Assembly: GCA_964430855.1 (NCBI GenBank)
Contig: CAYSHC010000004.1
Location: 24,484-88,483, forward strand
Direction of reading: 5' to 3'
DNA length: 64,000 bases
Source of the DNA: JAEZDP01 sp964430855
Lineage (GTDB): Bacteria; Acidobacteriota; Vicinamibacteria; Vicinamibacterales; Vicinamibacteraceae
Under the pieces are notes generated by a model. That model ran no database searches, was not told the DNA's origin, and saw only the letters and a program-made list of their open reading frames with translations. Positions 52,480 to 61,525 of this stretch are shown in pieces. The translations under genes and the position numbers were made by a program. Every line of letters starts with the position of its first letter. The first letter of the stretch is position 1.

Positions 52480-53804
52480 CGCCACTGGTCGGTGACCTGG
52501 TAGTCCATGCGGAGCAGGTCCTCGCGGCGCGGCGAGCTGTTCGGCTCCTGGCTCGTGTAGTTGAGGCCGCTGCCGGCGCCCGACAGGTTCGGCATCGGAA
52601 AGATGTTGAGCGCCGCCAGGCCGGGACCGTACAGCCGGTCCTGCGGGATGCGGCCAAGTACGCCGCCGTCCTGGAAGCACCCGCGCGTGTCGCCCTCCTC
52701 ACACGGCAGGCCGGTCGTGTAGTCGCGGATGTACGGGAACGGGTTGCCGCTCGAGTCGACGCTCTGCGAGAAGTCGCCCCGGCGCTCGAGCTCGGTCGGC
52801 ACGCGCGTCTGGCGCTCGGACACCGGGTCGGTGCGGCGCTGGTGTTCCTGGCTGAAGAAGAAGAAGAGCCGCGTCCGGTCTTCGTTGAACACGCCGGGGA
52901 TGAACACGGGGCCGCCGATCGTGTACCCGCCGTCGTTGCGTGACGTCTTCGGCTTCGGGATCTCCGGGGTGACGCGCTTGTTCGTCCACGAGTTCGCGTT
53001 CCAGTCGGAGCGGCGTCCGTACCAGTAGCCGGAGCCGTGGAACTCGCGCGACCCGCTCTTGGTCACCACCTGGATCTGCGCGCCCGTTGCCCGTCCGTAC
53101 TCGGCCTGGTACGCGTTGGTGAGCACCTTGAACTCGGCGACCGCGTCGATGTTGGTGGTCGCCATGTTGCCGCCGTTGTTGCCCGTGTCGATGTTGGCGA
53201 CGCCGTCGATGGTGACGTTGTTCGAGTTGGGACGCATGCCGTTGACGGTGAAGCCGGCCGCATCGCCAATCTCGGACCCGGCTGCGTCGTTGGGCACGGC
53301 ACCGGGCACGAGCGTCGTGAAGTTGAACAGCTGCCTGCCGTTGTTCGCGATGTTGGTGAGGGCGGCGTTCTCGAGCGCGAACGACCGTTCGCCGCTCGTC
53401 GTCTGGAGCTCGCTGACGCGGCTCGAGACCGTCACTTCCTCGGTGATGTCGCCGACCTGCAGCCTGACCAGGCCCACCGACAGCCGGTCGTTGGCGTTGA
53501 CGACGACGTTGGTCTGCTCGAAGGTCTTGAAGCCCTGGAGTTCGGCCTTGAGCGCGTAGGTATCGGGCCGGACGATGGCAAAGGTGAAGCGGCCCTGGTC
53601 GTCGGTCGTCTGCGTGAGCGTCGTGCCTTGCGTACGACTCGTCAGGGTGACGATGACGCCGGGCAGCACCCCGCCCTGTTCGTCCCCAACCGTTCCGGAA
53701 ACCGAGGCACTCGTCGTCTGGGCGACGGCCAGTTCAGCGATCCCCAGACACAGGACGAGGGATAGCGCTCCGCACACGGGCGGGAGCCTTCGTTGGAAGG
53801 ACAT
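52458..53804 (-). pseudogene. TonB-dependent receptor, N-terminal fragment (frameshifted)
   Basis: 448 codons from the ATG at 53804. A signal peptide (LSLVLCLGIAELAVAQ) leads to a carboxypeptidase-regulatory domain (GGVLPGVIVTLTSRTQG), a plug (NIANNGRQLFNFTTLVPG; NNVTIDGVANIDTGNNGG; EYGRATGAQIQVVTKSG) and the first barrel strands. After DYQVTDQWR the frame runs into TSRAAT and a stop. Reading one frame over, the barrel continues as HITGRYMK, so a single missing base near 52480 splits the gene. This may be a real inactivation or an assembly error. A near-consensus promoter precedes it. Confidence 0.82.
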
Positions 53805-53862
53805 CGAACCCCCCTCAGCACCCCGAAGGATGCGCAATTTGACACGAAATGGGACGAACTTT

Positions 53863-53891
53863 CTTATAGTGACCTCGCCCCGGCGTGTCAA
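53863..53891 (-). promoter_or_regulatory. Sigma-70-type promoter for the TonB-dependent receptor
   Basis: On the minus strand TTGACA (53891-53886) is followed after exactly 17 bp by TATAAG (53868-53863), about 59 bp upstream of the ATG at 53804. It is the only near-consensus promoter seen in the window. The octamer TTGACACG at the -35 is repeated in inverted orientation at 53839-53846, inside the 5' leader, and could be a regulator site. Confidence 0.75.
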
Positions 53892-53926
53892 GCGAAAAGG
53901 CAGCGCAATTGCGCGGCGTGCGGGCG

Positions 53927-56900
53927 TTATCGGGCGCGGTATTCCCTGACCAGCGCGAGGGCCGTCGGATGGGTGGGATTGCGCTGGAGGAGGCGTTCGA
54001 GCACGCGCAGGCCGTCGGCCGTTCGGCCGCCGGCCAGGTGGATGCGTGCCAGCGTCAGGTAGCCCCCTTCGACGTCGGGCGCGCGCGCCAGAAGCGCCTC
54101 GAGCAGGGTGACCGCCTCTCCGGCACGGCCCGTCGAGACCAGCACCAGGGCAAGGTTGTTGGCGGCATCGCCGTGTGCAGGCTGGTGGCGCAGCGCCGCG
54201 CGGAAGTGGCGTTCCGCGCCTTCGAGGTCGCCGCCGCGCGCGAGCAGCAGGCCGAGATTGTTCAGCGCGTCGGGGAAGTCGGGCTGCAGATCGAGCGCCT
54301 TCTCGTAGAGCGGTCGCGCCTCGTCGGGCCTTCCCGACAGCAACAGCGCGTAGCCCAGGTTGTTGAGTGCGTCGGGATACTCGGGCGTCGCTGCCAGCGC
54401 CTGCCGGAAGCGAGTGATGGCACCGTCGATGTCGCCCTGGAGCGCGAGCAGCGCGCCGAGGTCGTTGTGCGCTTCCGCGAGCGACGGGTCGAGGGAGAGC
54501 GCCCGCTCGAACGCGGCGCGTGCCTCGACGGCCTTGCCGGTGCGCTCGAGCAACGTGCCGAGGCGGTAGAGCGTCGGCGCCGACGGGTTCGCCGCCGCGG
54601 CCCGCTGCAGCGCCTCGATGGCCGGCACGTCGAGGCCGGCCTCGAGCAGCTCCCGCCCGTACGGAAGGTAGTTCCGCGCAGGGACCGGCGTCACGAACCG
54701 GCCGGGGAAGGGCAGCGCACGGGCCAGCCGATCGGCCGGCGCCACGTCGAGCACCCGGGCATCGCGTAGGACGGCGTCGACGTCGACGACGCCGCGCCAG
54801 ACGCGCACGACATGGCCATCGGCATCGAGCAGCAGGAGCGTGGGCAGCGGCAGCGCCTGCCGGTTCATGAACAGGTGCCGGTACAGAAGCGCCCACGACA
54901 TCGCGACGTCGGGCGTGGCGTCCACCAGGGGCACGTCGCCAACGGTCGCCGACGCCGGCGGCGTGAAGACCTCGCGGTCTCGCGTGCCGGACGGCAACCC
55001 GGCGTCGAACGCGAGGGCCAGGACGCCGATACCCGCGTCGGCCAGCGCGCGCGTCCCGGCTGCCAGTGTCTCGAGTGCGGCCCGGGATGCGTCGAGCGCC
55101 GGGTCCACGCAGAGCACCGCCGCGGGACGTCCCTTCAGCGTGTCGAGCGAACGGGTGGCGCCGCCGGCGTCACGCGCCTCGAAGGCGGGCGCCGGGAACG
55201 GCTCGAACATCCACGAGGCTGCCGGCGGCACCGCCGGGGCGGGGTCGTGTCCCGCCGTCGCCTCCGCCGCCGGGGTAATTGTGTCGGGTGCCGGGTATTC
55301 CCGTCGTACGGGCTCGCCGACGAGCTCGCCGCCCTCGGTGAGGGCGTAGCGCATGCCCGGCGTGACGTCGGTGAACACCTGCCGCGTGCCCGACGGCCAG
55401 TCGACGGTGACCGACAGCACTTCGCGGCTGTCGCCGAGACCGATGACCAGCTCGCGCGAGTGCTGCGACAGGAAGCCGGAACCGGCCTGCACGACCCTCG
55501 TGACCCGCAGCGCGTCGGTCTCGACGCGCACGCGCGCGCCTATCGCGTCGCGATTGCTGCGGCCGGCGCCGGTGAGGCGCAAGGCAAACATCGCGCGCGG
55601 CGGGTGGTCATTGCGGAAGATGCGCAGCTGCGGGGCGTTGCGCGCGGCCATGACCGCGAGGTCGGGGTCGCCGTCGCGGTCGATGTCGATGACGGCAAAG
55701 GCGCGTCCGTCCTGTTCGAGGTCGAGCCCCGCTGCGCCCGACACGTCGTCGAACGCGCCGCGGCAGTCGTTGCGCAGCAGCACGTTGCGCTGACGCCCGG
55801 CGATTGAGCCGTGCACCAGGCGCAGGTTGATGGCCCGCCACGCGTCGTCGTAGGGCGTGCCCTTGGCGCGCGTCAGCGGTGATCGGGCGACCACCTGCCG
55901 CCAGAAAAAGCCCTCGAGGTCCGGGTCGCCGGACTCGCGCGTCAGCATGCCATTGGCCACGTAGAGGTCCTGGCATCCGTCGCCGTCGAAGTCGATGGCG
56001 TCGGAGGACCAGGCCCAGCGGCCGAACGCGGCGCCAGCGGCCAGCGTCGCATCGTCGAAGGTGCCGTCGCCGCGATTGCGGAAGAGCGCGTTGCCGCGCG
56101 TGTGGCGGCGGTAGAGGGCGCGCACCTCGTCAGGGGCGTCCGGCATGAACGCCGGCGACGCCGTGACGCGCTGTCCGCTCGCCGTCCACATGTTGCCCGT
56201 GTAGATGTCGAGGCGGCCGTCGTTGTCGTAGTCGAGGAAGGTCGCGCTCATCCCCGCGCCGTGGTCGAGGACGCCCGCGGCCTCCGCGACGTCCTCGAAC
56301 CGCACGTGGCCGTCCGGCTGCGGCCCCCGGTTGCGATAGAGGTTCTTCGTCCCGAAGTCGTTGGCGACGAGCAGGTCGGGCCAGCCGTCCTCGTCGTAGT
56401 CGGCCCATGCGGCCGCGAAGTGGTAGCGGTCGTTGCCGGCCTCGTCGAGGCCGGTCTCGCGCGTGACGTCCACGTAGCGCCTGCCGCCGTCGCTGCGGAA
56501 GAGCACGCCCGGCGGGCCGTTGCGCGCGTCGTGATACGGCGCTGGCGTGCCGGCCTTGTCGTCGCCGGCGCCGAAGAAGTACGAGTAGACGCACAGGTAC
56601 ACGTCGAGGAAGCCGTCGCGGTCGAAGTCGGCGAGGGTCGCACCCGTGAGCACGCCCTGGAGGGGGCGCGCGAACACGAACGCGTCGGGCACATGGGTGA
56701 ACCGGCCCCTTCCGTCGTTCAGGAGCAGCATCGGCTGCAGGCTGCCGGCCAGCACGAGGTCCTGGTCGCCGTCGTTGTCCACGTCGGCGAAGATCGCCTG
56801 AGCCGTGTCGTCGAGCAGGCCCGTCCCGGACAGCTCGGTGATGTCCTCGAACGTGCCATCGCCGCGCGCGCGGAACAGGCGGTTGGGCAGGCCGGACGGC

Positions 56901-57838
56901 TGCGCCACGTAGAGGTCGTCGAGGCCGTCGCCGTCGGTGTCGCCCACCGAGACGCCGTGATGGCCGTTGGAGTCGCGCGTGAGGACGCCGTCGATCGTGG
57001 CCATCCAGTCGTCGAGCGGCACCGTCAACTGTGCCTGGAACGACGTCACGCCGGCGAAGGCGGCGGCCGTGACGTCCGTGAAGAGTGGGGCGGACGTGCG
57101 GCTGGTGGTGAGCGACACCCGCTCCCAGCGGGTCGCCCGCCACGGCTCGTCCCCGTGGCGCTCCCAGTCGATGCGCCAGGTCCCGACGTGCTGGACGCGC
57201 GCGCCACGCTCGCCCTCCGCGACGATGTCGTAGCGGACCTCGGTGCTGACGCCCTCGGCGGTGGGCGCGATGGCGGTCACGAGGAACTCCGCCACGGCCA
57301 CGCGTGAGCTGCCGCTTGCCAGGTCGGCCAGGCCGCCGATGAATGCGCCGGCGTCGAGCGACGGCGGGTCGGCGGGCGCCGGTGTCCGCAGGACCTCCAG
57401 CGGCGTGGCACCGGGTGGGGCTCCGGAGCGCGGAGCGGCGGATGACGACACCGGCGTGGCGCGGAACCCCGGCGCGAACACCTCCATCGGCGCACGCGCG
57501 GGCACGGCGCCGTCCGTCAGCCAGTCCCCGAGTAGCCGCAGACGCGCCTCGATGAGCTCGGCATCGCGTTCGAGGGGAAACGCGTCGTCGCCCGGCGCGA
57601 TGTGCCGCAGAAACGGCTCGAGGACGTCCGGCTCCGGCAGCACGGGGCGGAAGACCCCTGGCGGGCGGGCCGGTGATGGGACCTCCTGCACCGTGCTGCG
57701 GCCGGCGGCGTCGAACCCCGCCGGCGTCAGGGCGGCTGTCAGGGCGACTGTCAGCGCGGCCAGAAGACGGCGGACGGGCGCCGCGCGTGCCGTCGCCGCC
57801 TGCGCCCCCGCGCGCGCGGGACGTTCTGGCCGTCTCAT
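53927..57838 (-). CDS. CRTAC1-like FG-GAP/UnbV protein with degenerate redoxin and TPR domains
   Basis: 1303 residues from the ATG at 57838, overlapping the upstream stop (ATGA). A signal peptide is followed by ~200 uncharacterised residues and seven VCBS/FG-GAP repeats with Ca-binding loops (DTDGDGLDDLYVA, DVDNDGDQDLVLA, DFDRDGFLDVYLC and others). An ASPIC/UnbV domain comes next (DAIGARVRVETDALRV). Then comes a thioredoxin-like domain in which the expected CxxC region reads AVLCVDPALDASRAALE, with only one cysteine, and finally about six TPR repeats (SLAEAHNDLGALLALQGDID). It is probably a periplasmic or surface binding protein; a redox role is unlikely given the lost CxxC. Confidence 0.88.
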   Translation of the reverse strand: MRRPERPARAGAQAATARAAPVRRLLAALTVALTAALTPAGFDAAGRSTVQEVPSPARPPGVFRPVLPEPDVLEPFLRHIAPGDDAFPLERDAELIEARLRLLGDWLTDGAVPARAPMEVFAPGFRATPVSSSAAPRSGAPPGATPLEVLRTPAPADPPSLDAGAFIGGLADLASGSSRVAVAEFLVTAIAPTAEGVSTEVRYDIVAEGERGARVQHVGTWRIDWERHGDEPWRATRWERVSLTTSRTSAPLFTDVTAAAFAGVTSFQAQLTVPLDDWMATIDGVLTRDSNGHHGVSVGDTDGDGLDDLYVAQPSGLPNRLFRARGDGTFEDITELSGTGLLDDTAQAIFADVDNDGDQDLVLAGSLQPMLLLNDGRGRFTHVPDAFVFARPLQGVLTGATLADFDRDGFLDVYLCVYSYFFGAGDDKAGTPAPYHDARNGPPGVLFRSDGGRRYVDVTRETGLDEAGNDRYHFAAAWADYDEDGWPDLLVANDFGTKNLYRNRGPQPDGHVRFEDVAEAAGVLDHGAGMSATFLDYDNDGRLDIYTGNMWTASGQRVTASPAFMPDAPDEVRALYRRHTRGNALFRNRGDGTFDDATLAAGAAFGRWAWSSDAIDFDGDGCQDLYVANGMLTRESGDPDLEGFFWRQVVARSPLTRAKGTPYDDAWRAINLRLVHGSIAGRQRNVLLRNDCRGAFDDVSGAAGLDLEQDGRAFAVIDIDRDGDPDLAVMAARNAPQLRIFRNDHPPRAMFALRLTGAGRSNRDAIGARVRVETDALRVTRVVQAGSGFLSQHSRELVIGLGDSREVLSVTVDWPSGTRQVFTDVTPGMRYALTEGGELVGEPVRREYPAPDTITPAAEATAGHDPAPAVPPAASWMFEPFPAPAFEARDAGGATRSLDTLKGRPAAVLCVDPALDASRAALETLAAGTRALADAGIGVLALAFDAGLPSGTRDREVFTPPASATVGDVPLVDATPDVAMSWALLYRHLFMNRQALPLPTLLLLDADGHVVRVWRGVVDVDAVLRDARVLDVAPADRLARALPFPGRFVTPVPARNYLPYGRELLEAGLDVPAIEALQRAAAANPSAPTLYRLGTLLERTGKAVEARAAFERALSLDPSLAEAHNDLGALLALQGDIDGAITRFRQALAATPEYPDALNNLGYALLLSGRPDEARPLYEKALDLQPDFPDALNNLGLLLARGGDLEGAERHFRAALRHQPAHGDAANNLALVLVSTGRAGEAVTLLEALLARAPDVEGGYLTLARIHLAGGRTADGLRVLERLLQRNPTHPTALALVREYRAR

Positions 57839-60153
57839 CGCTCCACCCCTCCAGCTCCGACGCGGTGCTCCGGCGTCAGCGACAGCCTGTGCAGGCGGTC
57901 GGGGGCGAGGCCGCCCCAGCGCCACTGCGCGCCGCCCGGCATACGGACCGTAACCGACACCGGCTGCGCGTGTGTGCCGAGGCCGAAGAACGCCCGGAGG
58001 TCGCTCTGCGACAGGTAACTGCCTCCTGACCTGATTTCGCGCACCAGCGTGCGTCCCTGCGCCTCGACCTCGATGCGCGCGCCGATGGCGAAGCGATTGC
58101 CCGACGGCGCCGACAGCTGCACGCCGAGCCAGTGGTGGCCCGTGCGCTGCCGGTTCTCGAGCAGCGTCGGCATGTCGTCCATGTTGGCCACCGCCACGTC
58201 GAGGTCGCCATCGTTGTCGAGATCGCCGACGGCCAGCCCCCGGCTCACCTTCCGCACCTGGAGCCCGCCGCCGGCCGTGTCGGAGACGTCAACGAGCACG
58301 CGTCCGCCCTCGTTCAGCAGGAACTGGTTCCTCTGCGCGAACGACTCGCCCAGGGCAGGGTAGGCGTCGATGTCGGCAAAGATGTGCCCGTTGGCGAGGA
58401 ACAGGTCGACGTGGCCATCCAGGTCTGCATCGAGGAACGTCGCGCCCCAGCCCATGGGCACGAACGTCGGTGCCGCGATGCCGAGCACGACGGACGCATC
58501 CTCGAACTGCCCGCCGCCGAGGTTGCGGTAGATGGAGTAGCGGTCGTGAGCGAACGTGGTGAGGACGATGTCGAGATGGCCGTCGCCGTCCACGTCGCCG
58601 GCATCGGCGCCCATCCCCGCCTGCGCGCGCGCTTCGGCATTGACGGCCACGCCGGCCAGCAGGCCGACGCTCTCGAACCGTCCGCCTCCGTCGTTGCGAT
58701 AGAGGAAGTTCGGCGTCGAGTCGTTGGCGACAAACAGGTCGACGTGCCCGTCAGCGTCGAAGTCCGCCGTGACGACCGCGAAGCCGTAGCCTCCGGCGGC
58801 GTCCGCGAGGCCGCGCGCCTCGGTCGCCTCGCGAAAGCGCCCGTTGCCAACGTTCTCGAAGAACAGGTCCGACTCGCCTGGCAGGCCAGCCGGGCCGACC
58901 ATGATGCGCGGGCCGTCGCGCCATGTCAGCGTGCGCTTCGCCCGCACGACGTCGTCCCAGGTCGTGCGCACGTACCGCGCGATGTACAGGTCGAGGTCGC
59001 CGTCCGCATCGGCGTCGAAGAACGCGCAGCCCGTGCTCCAGCCGTCGGCTGTGAGGCCGGCGTACGCCGTCGTGTCCTCGAACCTCCCGTCGCCGCGGTT
59101 GCGGAACAGGACGTCCGGTCCCCAGTTGGTCACGTAGAGGTCGAGCCAGCCGTCGCCGTCCACGTCGCCGACGCACGCCCCGTTGCCCCACGAGGCCAGG
59201 TCGACGCCGGCCTGCGCCGAGACGTCCTCGAACCGCCACCCGCCGAGGTTCCTGTAGAGCGCGTTGCGGTGCGGTAGCCGTACGCGGGACGTCGTGAGCT
59301 GCGGCGCCGTGACGAGGTAGACGTCGAGCCAGCCGTCGTTGTCGTAGTCGAAAAGGGCGATGCCGGTGCCCACCGATTCGAGGATGTGGTCCTTGGTGGG
59401 CCCGCCGCCCCACGTGCGTGTCGGCAATGTCGCGGCTTCCTCGAACGTCACCGGTGAGGTCCGGGCTGCGCCCGTCGCACGGGGTGACGCGGCGGGCGCC
59501 GGTCCCATCGCCGTGGCGTGTCCGCCCGTCACCGGGTCGCGCGTCGAGCGCGTCTGGCTGAAGCTGCCCTGGAGGCTCAGCCCGAGGCTGCCTTCCGCCA
59601 GCGCGTGTCCGACGCGCGCCAGCAGGGCATCGAGGGCGCGGGTGTCGAGCCCCGCGCGTCCGCGGGCCGCGGCAAGGGCGTCGATGGTTGCGGCGCCGGG
59701 CAGGCCGCCGAGCAGCGCTGTCAGGGCGTGGCTCGCGTCGATGAGGGCGTCGCGGAGGTCGGCGGGCAGCAGCGGGGCCGGTGGTGCGTCCGCAACGTCG
59801 GGCGCTGCCAGCGCCGCGAGCACGCGCGCCATCTCGGCGAGCGCGTCCCTCCTGTCCGCGACCGAGCCGGAGTCGTCGTCGGCCCGGCGTGCGGCGGCAA
59901 CGGCCTGTCCGTGCAGGGCACGGAGGCGTGCGCGCTCCCTGGTATCCGATGCCGGCGGAGGCGCCGGCTGCCGCCCGTCCTCCCTGGTCGTCGCCGACGC
60001 GGGGACCTCCGATGGCGGACAGACGAGGCACACGGCCGCCGCGAGTGACGTCGCGAGCGTCACCGCGCGAAGGCGCGAGCGTCGAACCAGGCTGCGGCGC
60101 GCCGGCGCGGCCCGATGGACCCGAACTGTCACGGCGCGACCATTCTGGCCCAT
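57835..60153 (-). CDS. CRTAC1-like FG-GAP/UnbV repeat protein
   Basis: 772 residues from the ATG at 60153 (later GTG starts are possible). A signal-like segment (AVTLATSLAAAVCLVCPP) precedes a helical region with Ala-rich repeats, then seven VCBS/FG-GAP repeats with D-x-D-x-D-G Ca-binding loops (DYDNDGWLDVYLV through DLDNDGDLDVAVA) forming a propeller. It ends in an ASPIC/UnbV domain (NRFAIGARIEVEAQGRTLV; GGSYLSQSDLRAFFGLG). It is coupled to the larger paralogue by ATGA overlap. The function of these pairs is not established; they often sit beside SusC-like or Oar-like receptor genes, as here. Confidence 0.88.
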   Translation of the reverse strand: MGQNGRAVTVRVHRAAPARRSLVRRSRLRAVTLATSLAAAVCLVCPPSEVPASATTREDGRQPAPPPASDTRERARLRALHGQAVAAARRADDDSGSVADRRDALAEMARVLAALAAPDVADAPPAPLLPADLRDALIDASHALTALLGGLPGAATIDALAAARGRAGLDTRALDALLARVGHALAEGSLGLSLQGSFSQTRSTRDPVTGGHATAMGPAPAASPRATGAARTSPVTFEEAATLPTRTWGGGPTKDHILESVGTGIALFDYDNDGWLDVYLVTAPQLTTSRVRLPHRNALYRNLGGWRFEDVSAQAGVDLASWGNGACVGDVDGDGWLDLYVTNWGPDVLFRNRGDGRFEDTTAYAGLTADGWSTGCAFFDADADGDLDLYIARYVRTTWDDVVRAKRTLTWRDGPRIMVGPAGLPGESDLFFENVGNGRFREATEARGLADAAGGYGFAVVTADFDADGHVDLFVANDSTPNFLYRNDGGGRFESVGLLAGVAVNAEARAQAGMGADAGDVDGDGHLDIVLTTFAHDRYSIYRNLGGGQFEDASVVLGIAAPTFVPMGWGATFLDADLDGHVDLFLANGHIFADIDAYPALGESFAQRNQFLLNEGGRVLVDVSDTAGGGLQVRKVSRGLAVGDLDNDGDLDVAVANMDDMPTLLENRQRTGHHWLGVQLSAPSGNRFAIGARIEVEAQGRTLVREIRSGGSYLSQSDLRAFFGLGTHAQPVSVTVRMPGGAQWRWGGLAPDRLHRLSLTPEHRVGAGGVER

Positions 60154-60178
60154 AATCCCCGGCACGCGGACGTGGCGT

Positions 60179-61390
60179 ATGCGCCGTATCAGCCCCACCG
60201 CCTTCCGGATCGCCCACCGAGGCACGTCGCGCGAGATCAACAGGCAGATTGCCCTGAACCTCGTGCGTACGCGCGAGCCCATCTCGCGCGCGGAGCTTGC
60301 CCGCCTTATGGGGATGCGCCGCGGGGCCATCAGCCGCATCGTCCAGGACCTCATCGACGCCGGACAGATCTTCGAGGGCGCCAAGGGCGACAGCACGCGC
60401 GGGCGCAAGCCGCAGCATCTGTACATCGAGACCCGCCGGCGCTGCGCCGTCGCGGTGGACATCAGCGCGAGCCGCACGCTGGTGCAGGTCACCGACCCGC
60501 TGGGGCGTCCCCTGCTCGACATCGAGGAACTGCCGCGCGTGCCGCAGGAGGCGGTCGTCCCGCGCCTGGCCGAGCACATCACCGGGCTGCTCGCGCGGCA
60601 CCCGGAAGTGGGGCAGTGCCTCGGCATCGGGGTGGCGATCGCAGGCCTGGTGGACGTCGAGAGCGGCAGGCTGCGCCTCGCGCCGACGCTCGGGTGGAAG
60701 GACCTGGACGTGCGCGGGCCGTTGCAGGAGGCGACCGGCCTGCCGGTGTTCGTCGAGAACTCGGTGAAGGCGTGCGTGCTGGCGCAGGTGTGGGCTGTGC
60801 ACGGCGATGCCGACGTCGAGGGCCTCGTGGCGTTTGTCAACGCGTCGGATGGCGTGGGCGTTGGCCTTGCCCTGAACGGACAGCTGCTGCGCGGTGCCCG
60901 CAACGGCGCGGGCGAGTTCGGGCACGTCCCGCTCAGCATGGACGGCCCGCGCTGCGCCTGCGGCCAGCGTGGGTGCTGGGAGGCCTACGTCTCGGTGTCG
61001 GCCACCGTCAGGCGCTACCTGGGCGACGACCCGTCATGGCGTGACGACGATGGCGACGTCGCGCTGACGGTGCCGGCCATCGTGGAACGGGCAAGGGCGG
61101 GCGAGGCGCGCGCCATGGAGACCCTCCGGGAGACCGGCAGCTATCTCGGACGGGGCCTGGCGACCATCGTCAAGGCGGTGGCGCCGGCGCGTCTCTACAT
61201 GAGCGGCGAGATCACCGAGGCGTGGGACCTGGTGCTGCCGGCGGTGCGCGAGGCGATGCAGGCGTGCGCGCTCGTGCCCGACGCCGATCCGTCCGACATC
61301 GTCGTCGTGCCGCTTGGCGAACACCCGCGGCTGCGCGGCGCGGCGGCGCTGGTGACGAGCCCGGCGTTTGCGGCGCCCGTCGTCGCGTGA
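60179..61390 (+). CDS. ROK-family transcriptional regulator (NagC/XylR type)
   Basis: 403 residues. A winged helix (residues ~15-75; PISRAELARLMGMRRGAISR) precedes a ROK sugar-kinase-like domain with the zinc motif CACGQRGCWEAYV, NASDGVGVGLALNGQLLRGA and EFGHVPL. The catalytic segment ENDxNxx of ROK kinases reads ENSVKAC, losing the catalytic Asp, and the DIGGT loop reads DISASRT, so it should bind a sugar without phosphorylating it. It is divergent from the CRTAC1-like genes with only 25 bp between the proposed starts, suggesting control of that operon. A perfect hairpin follows. Confidence 0.9.
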   Translation: MRRISPTAFRIAHRGTSREINRQIALNLVRTREPISRAELARLMGMRRGAISRIVQDLIDAGQIFEGAKGDSTRGRKPQHLYIETRRRCAVAVDISASRTLVQVTDPLGRPLLDIEELPRVPQEAVVPRLAEHITGLLARHPEVGQCLGIGVAIAGLVDVESGRLRLAPTLGWKDLDVRGPLQEATGLPVFVENSVKACVLAQVWAVHGDADVEGLVAFVNASDGVGVGLALNGQLLRGARNGAGEFGHVPLSMDGPRCACGQRGCWEAYVSVSATVRRYLGDDPSWRDDDGDVALTVPAIVERARAGEARAMETLRETGSYLGRGLATIVKAVAPARLYMSGEITEAWDLVLPAVREAMQACALVPDADPSDIVVVPLGEHPRLRGAAALVTSPAFAAPVVA

Positions 61391-61392
61391 GT

Positions 61393-61416
61393 GCCGGTGG
61401 CGGATCCGCCACCGGC
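61393..61416. terminator. Perfect palindrome after the ROK gene
   Basis: A 24-base perfect palindrome starts 3 bp after the ROK stop codon, in the 135-bp gap to the convergent YdeI gene. It has no T-tract, but its position and its resemblance to the 4876-4910 hairpin (same GCCGGTGGCG arm) suggest a terminator. Confidence 0.6.
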
Positions 61417-61525
61417 CGTCCGATCCAGCAGGTCGTGTCGCCGCGGTCCAGCCCGTCGTCGATCGGCGGCGGCACATCCTGTCGCGTAAGAAAAATGTGA
61501 CTGATGTGCCTCGGTGCCGGCACGG

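Noticed and set aside
52470..52490. Programmed ribosomal frameshift in the TonB-dependent receptor
   Set aside because: No slippery heptamer, downstream structure or internal ribosome site is visible, and such receptors are not known to use frameshifting.
57839..57925. Longer start for the large FG-GAP/TPR protein
   Set aside because: The extension is arginine- and proline-rich and overlaps the upstream gene; the ATG at 57838 gives ATGA coupling and a signal peptide.
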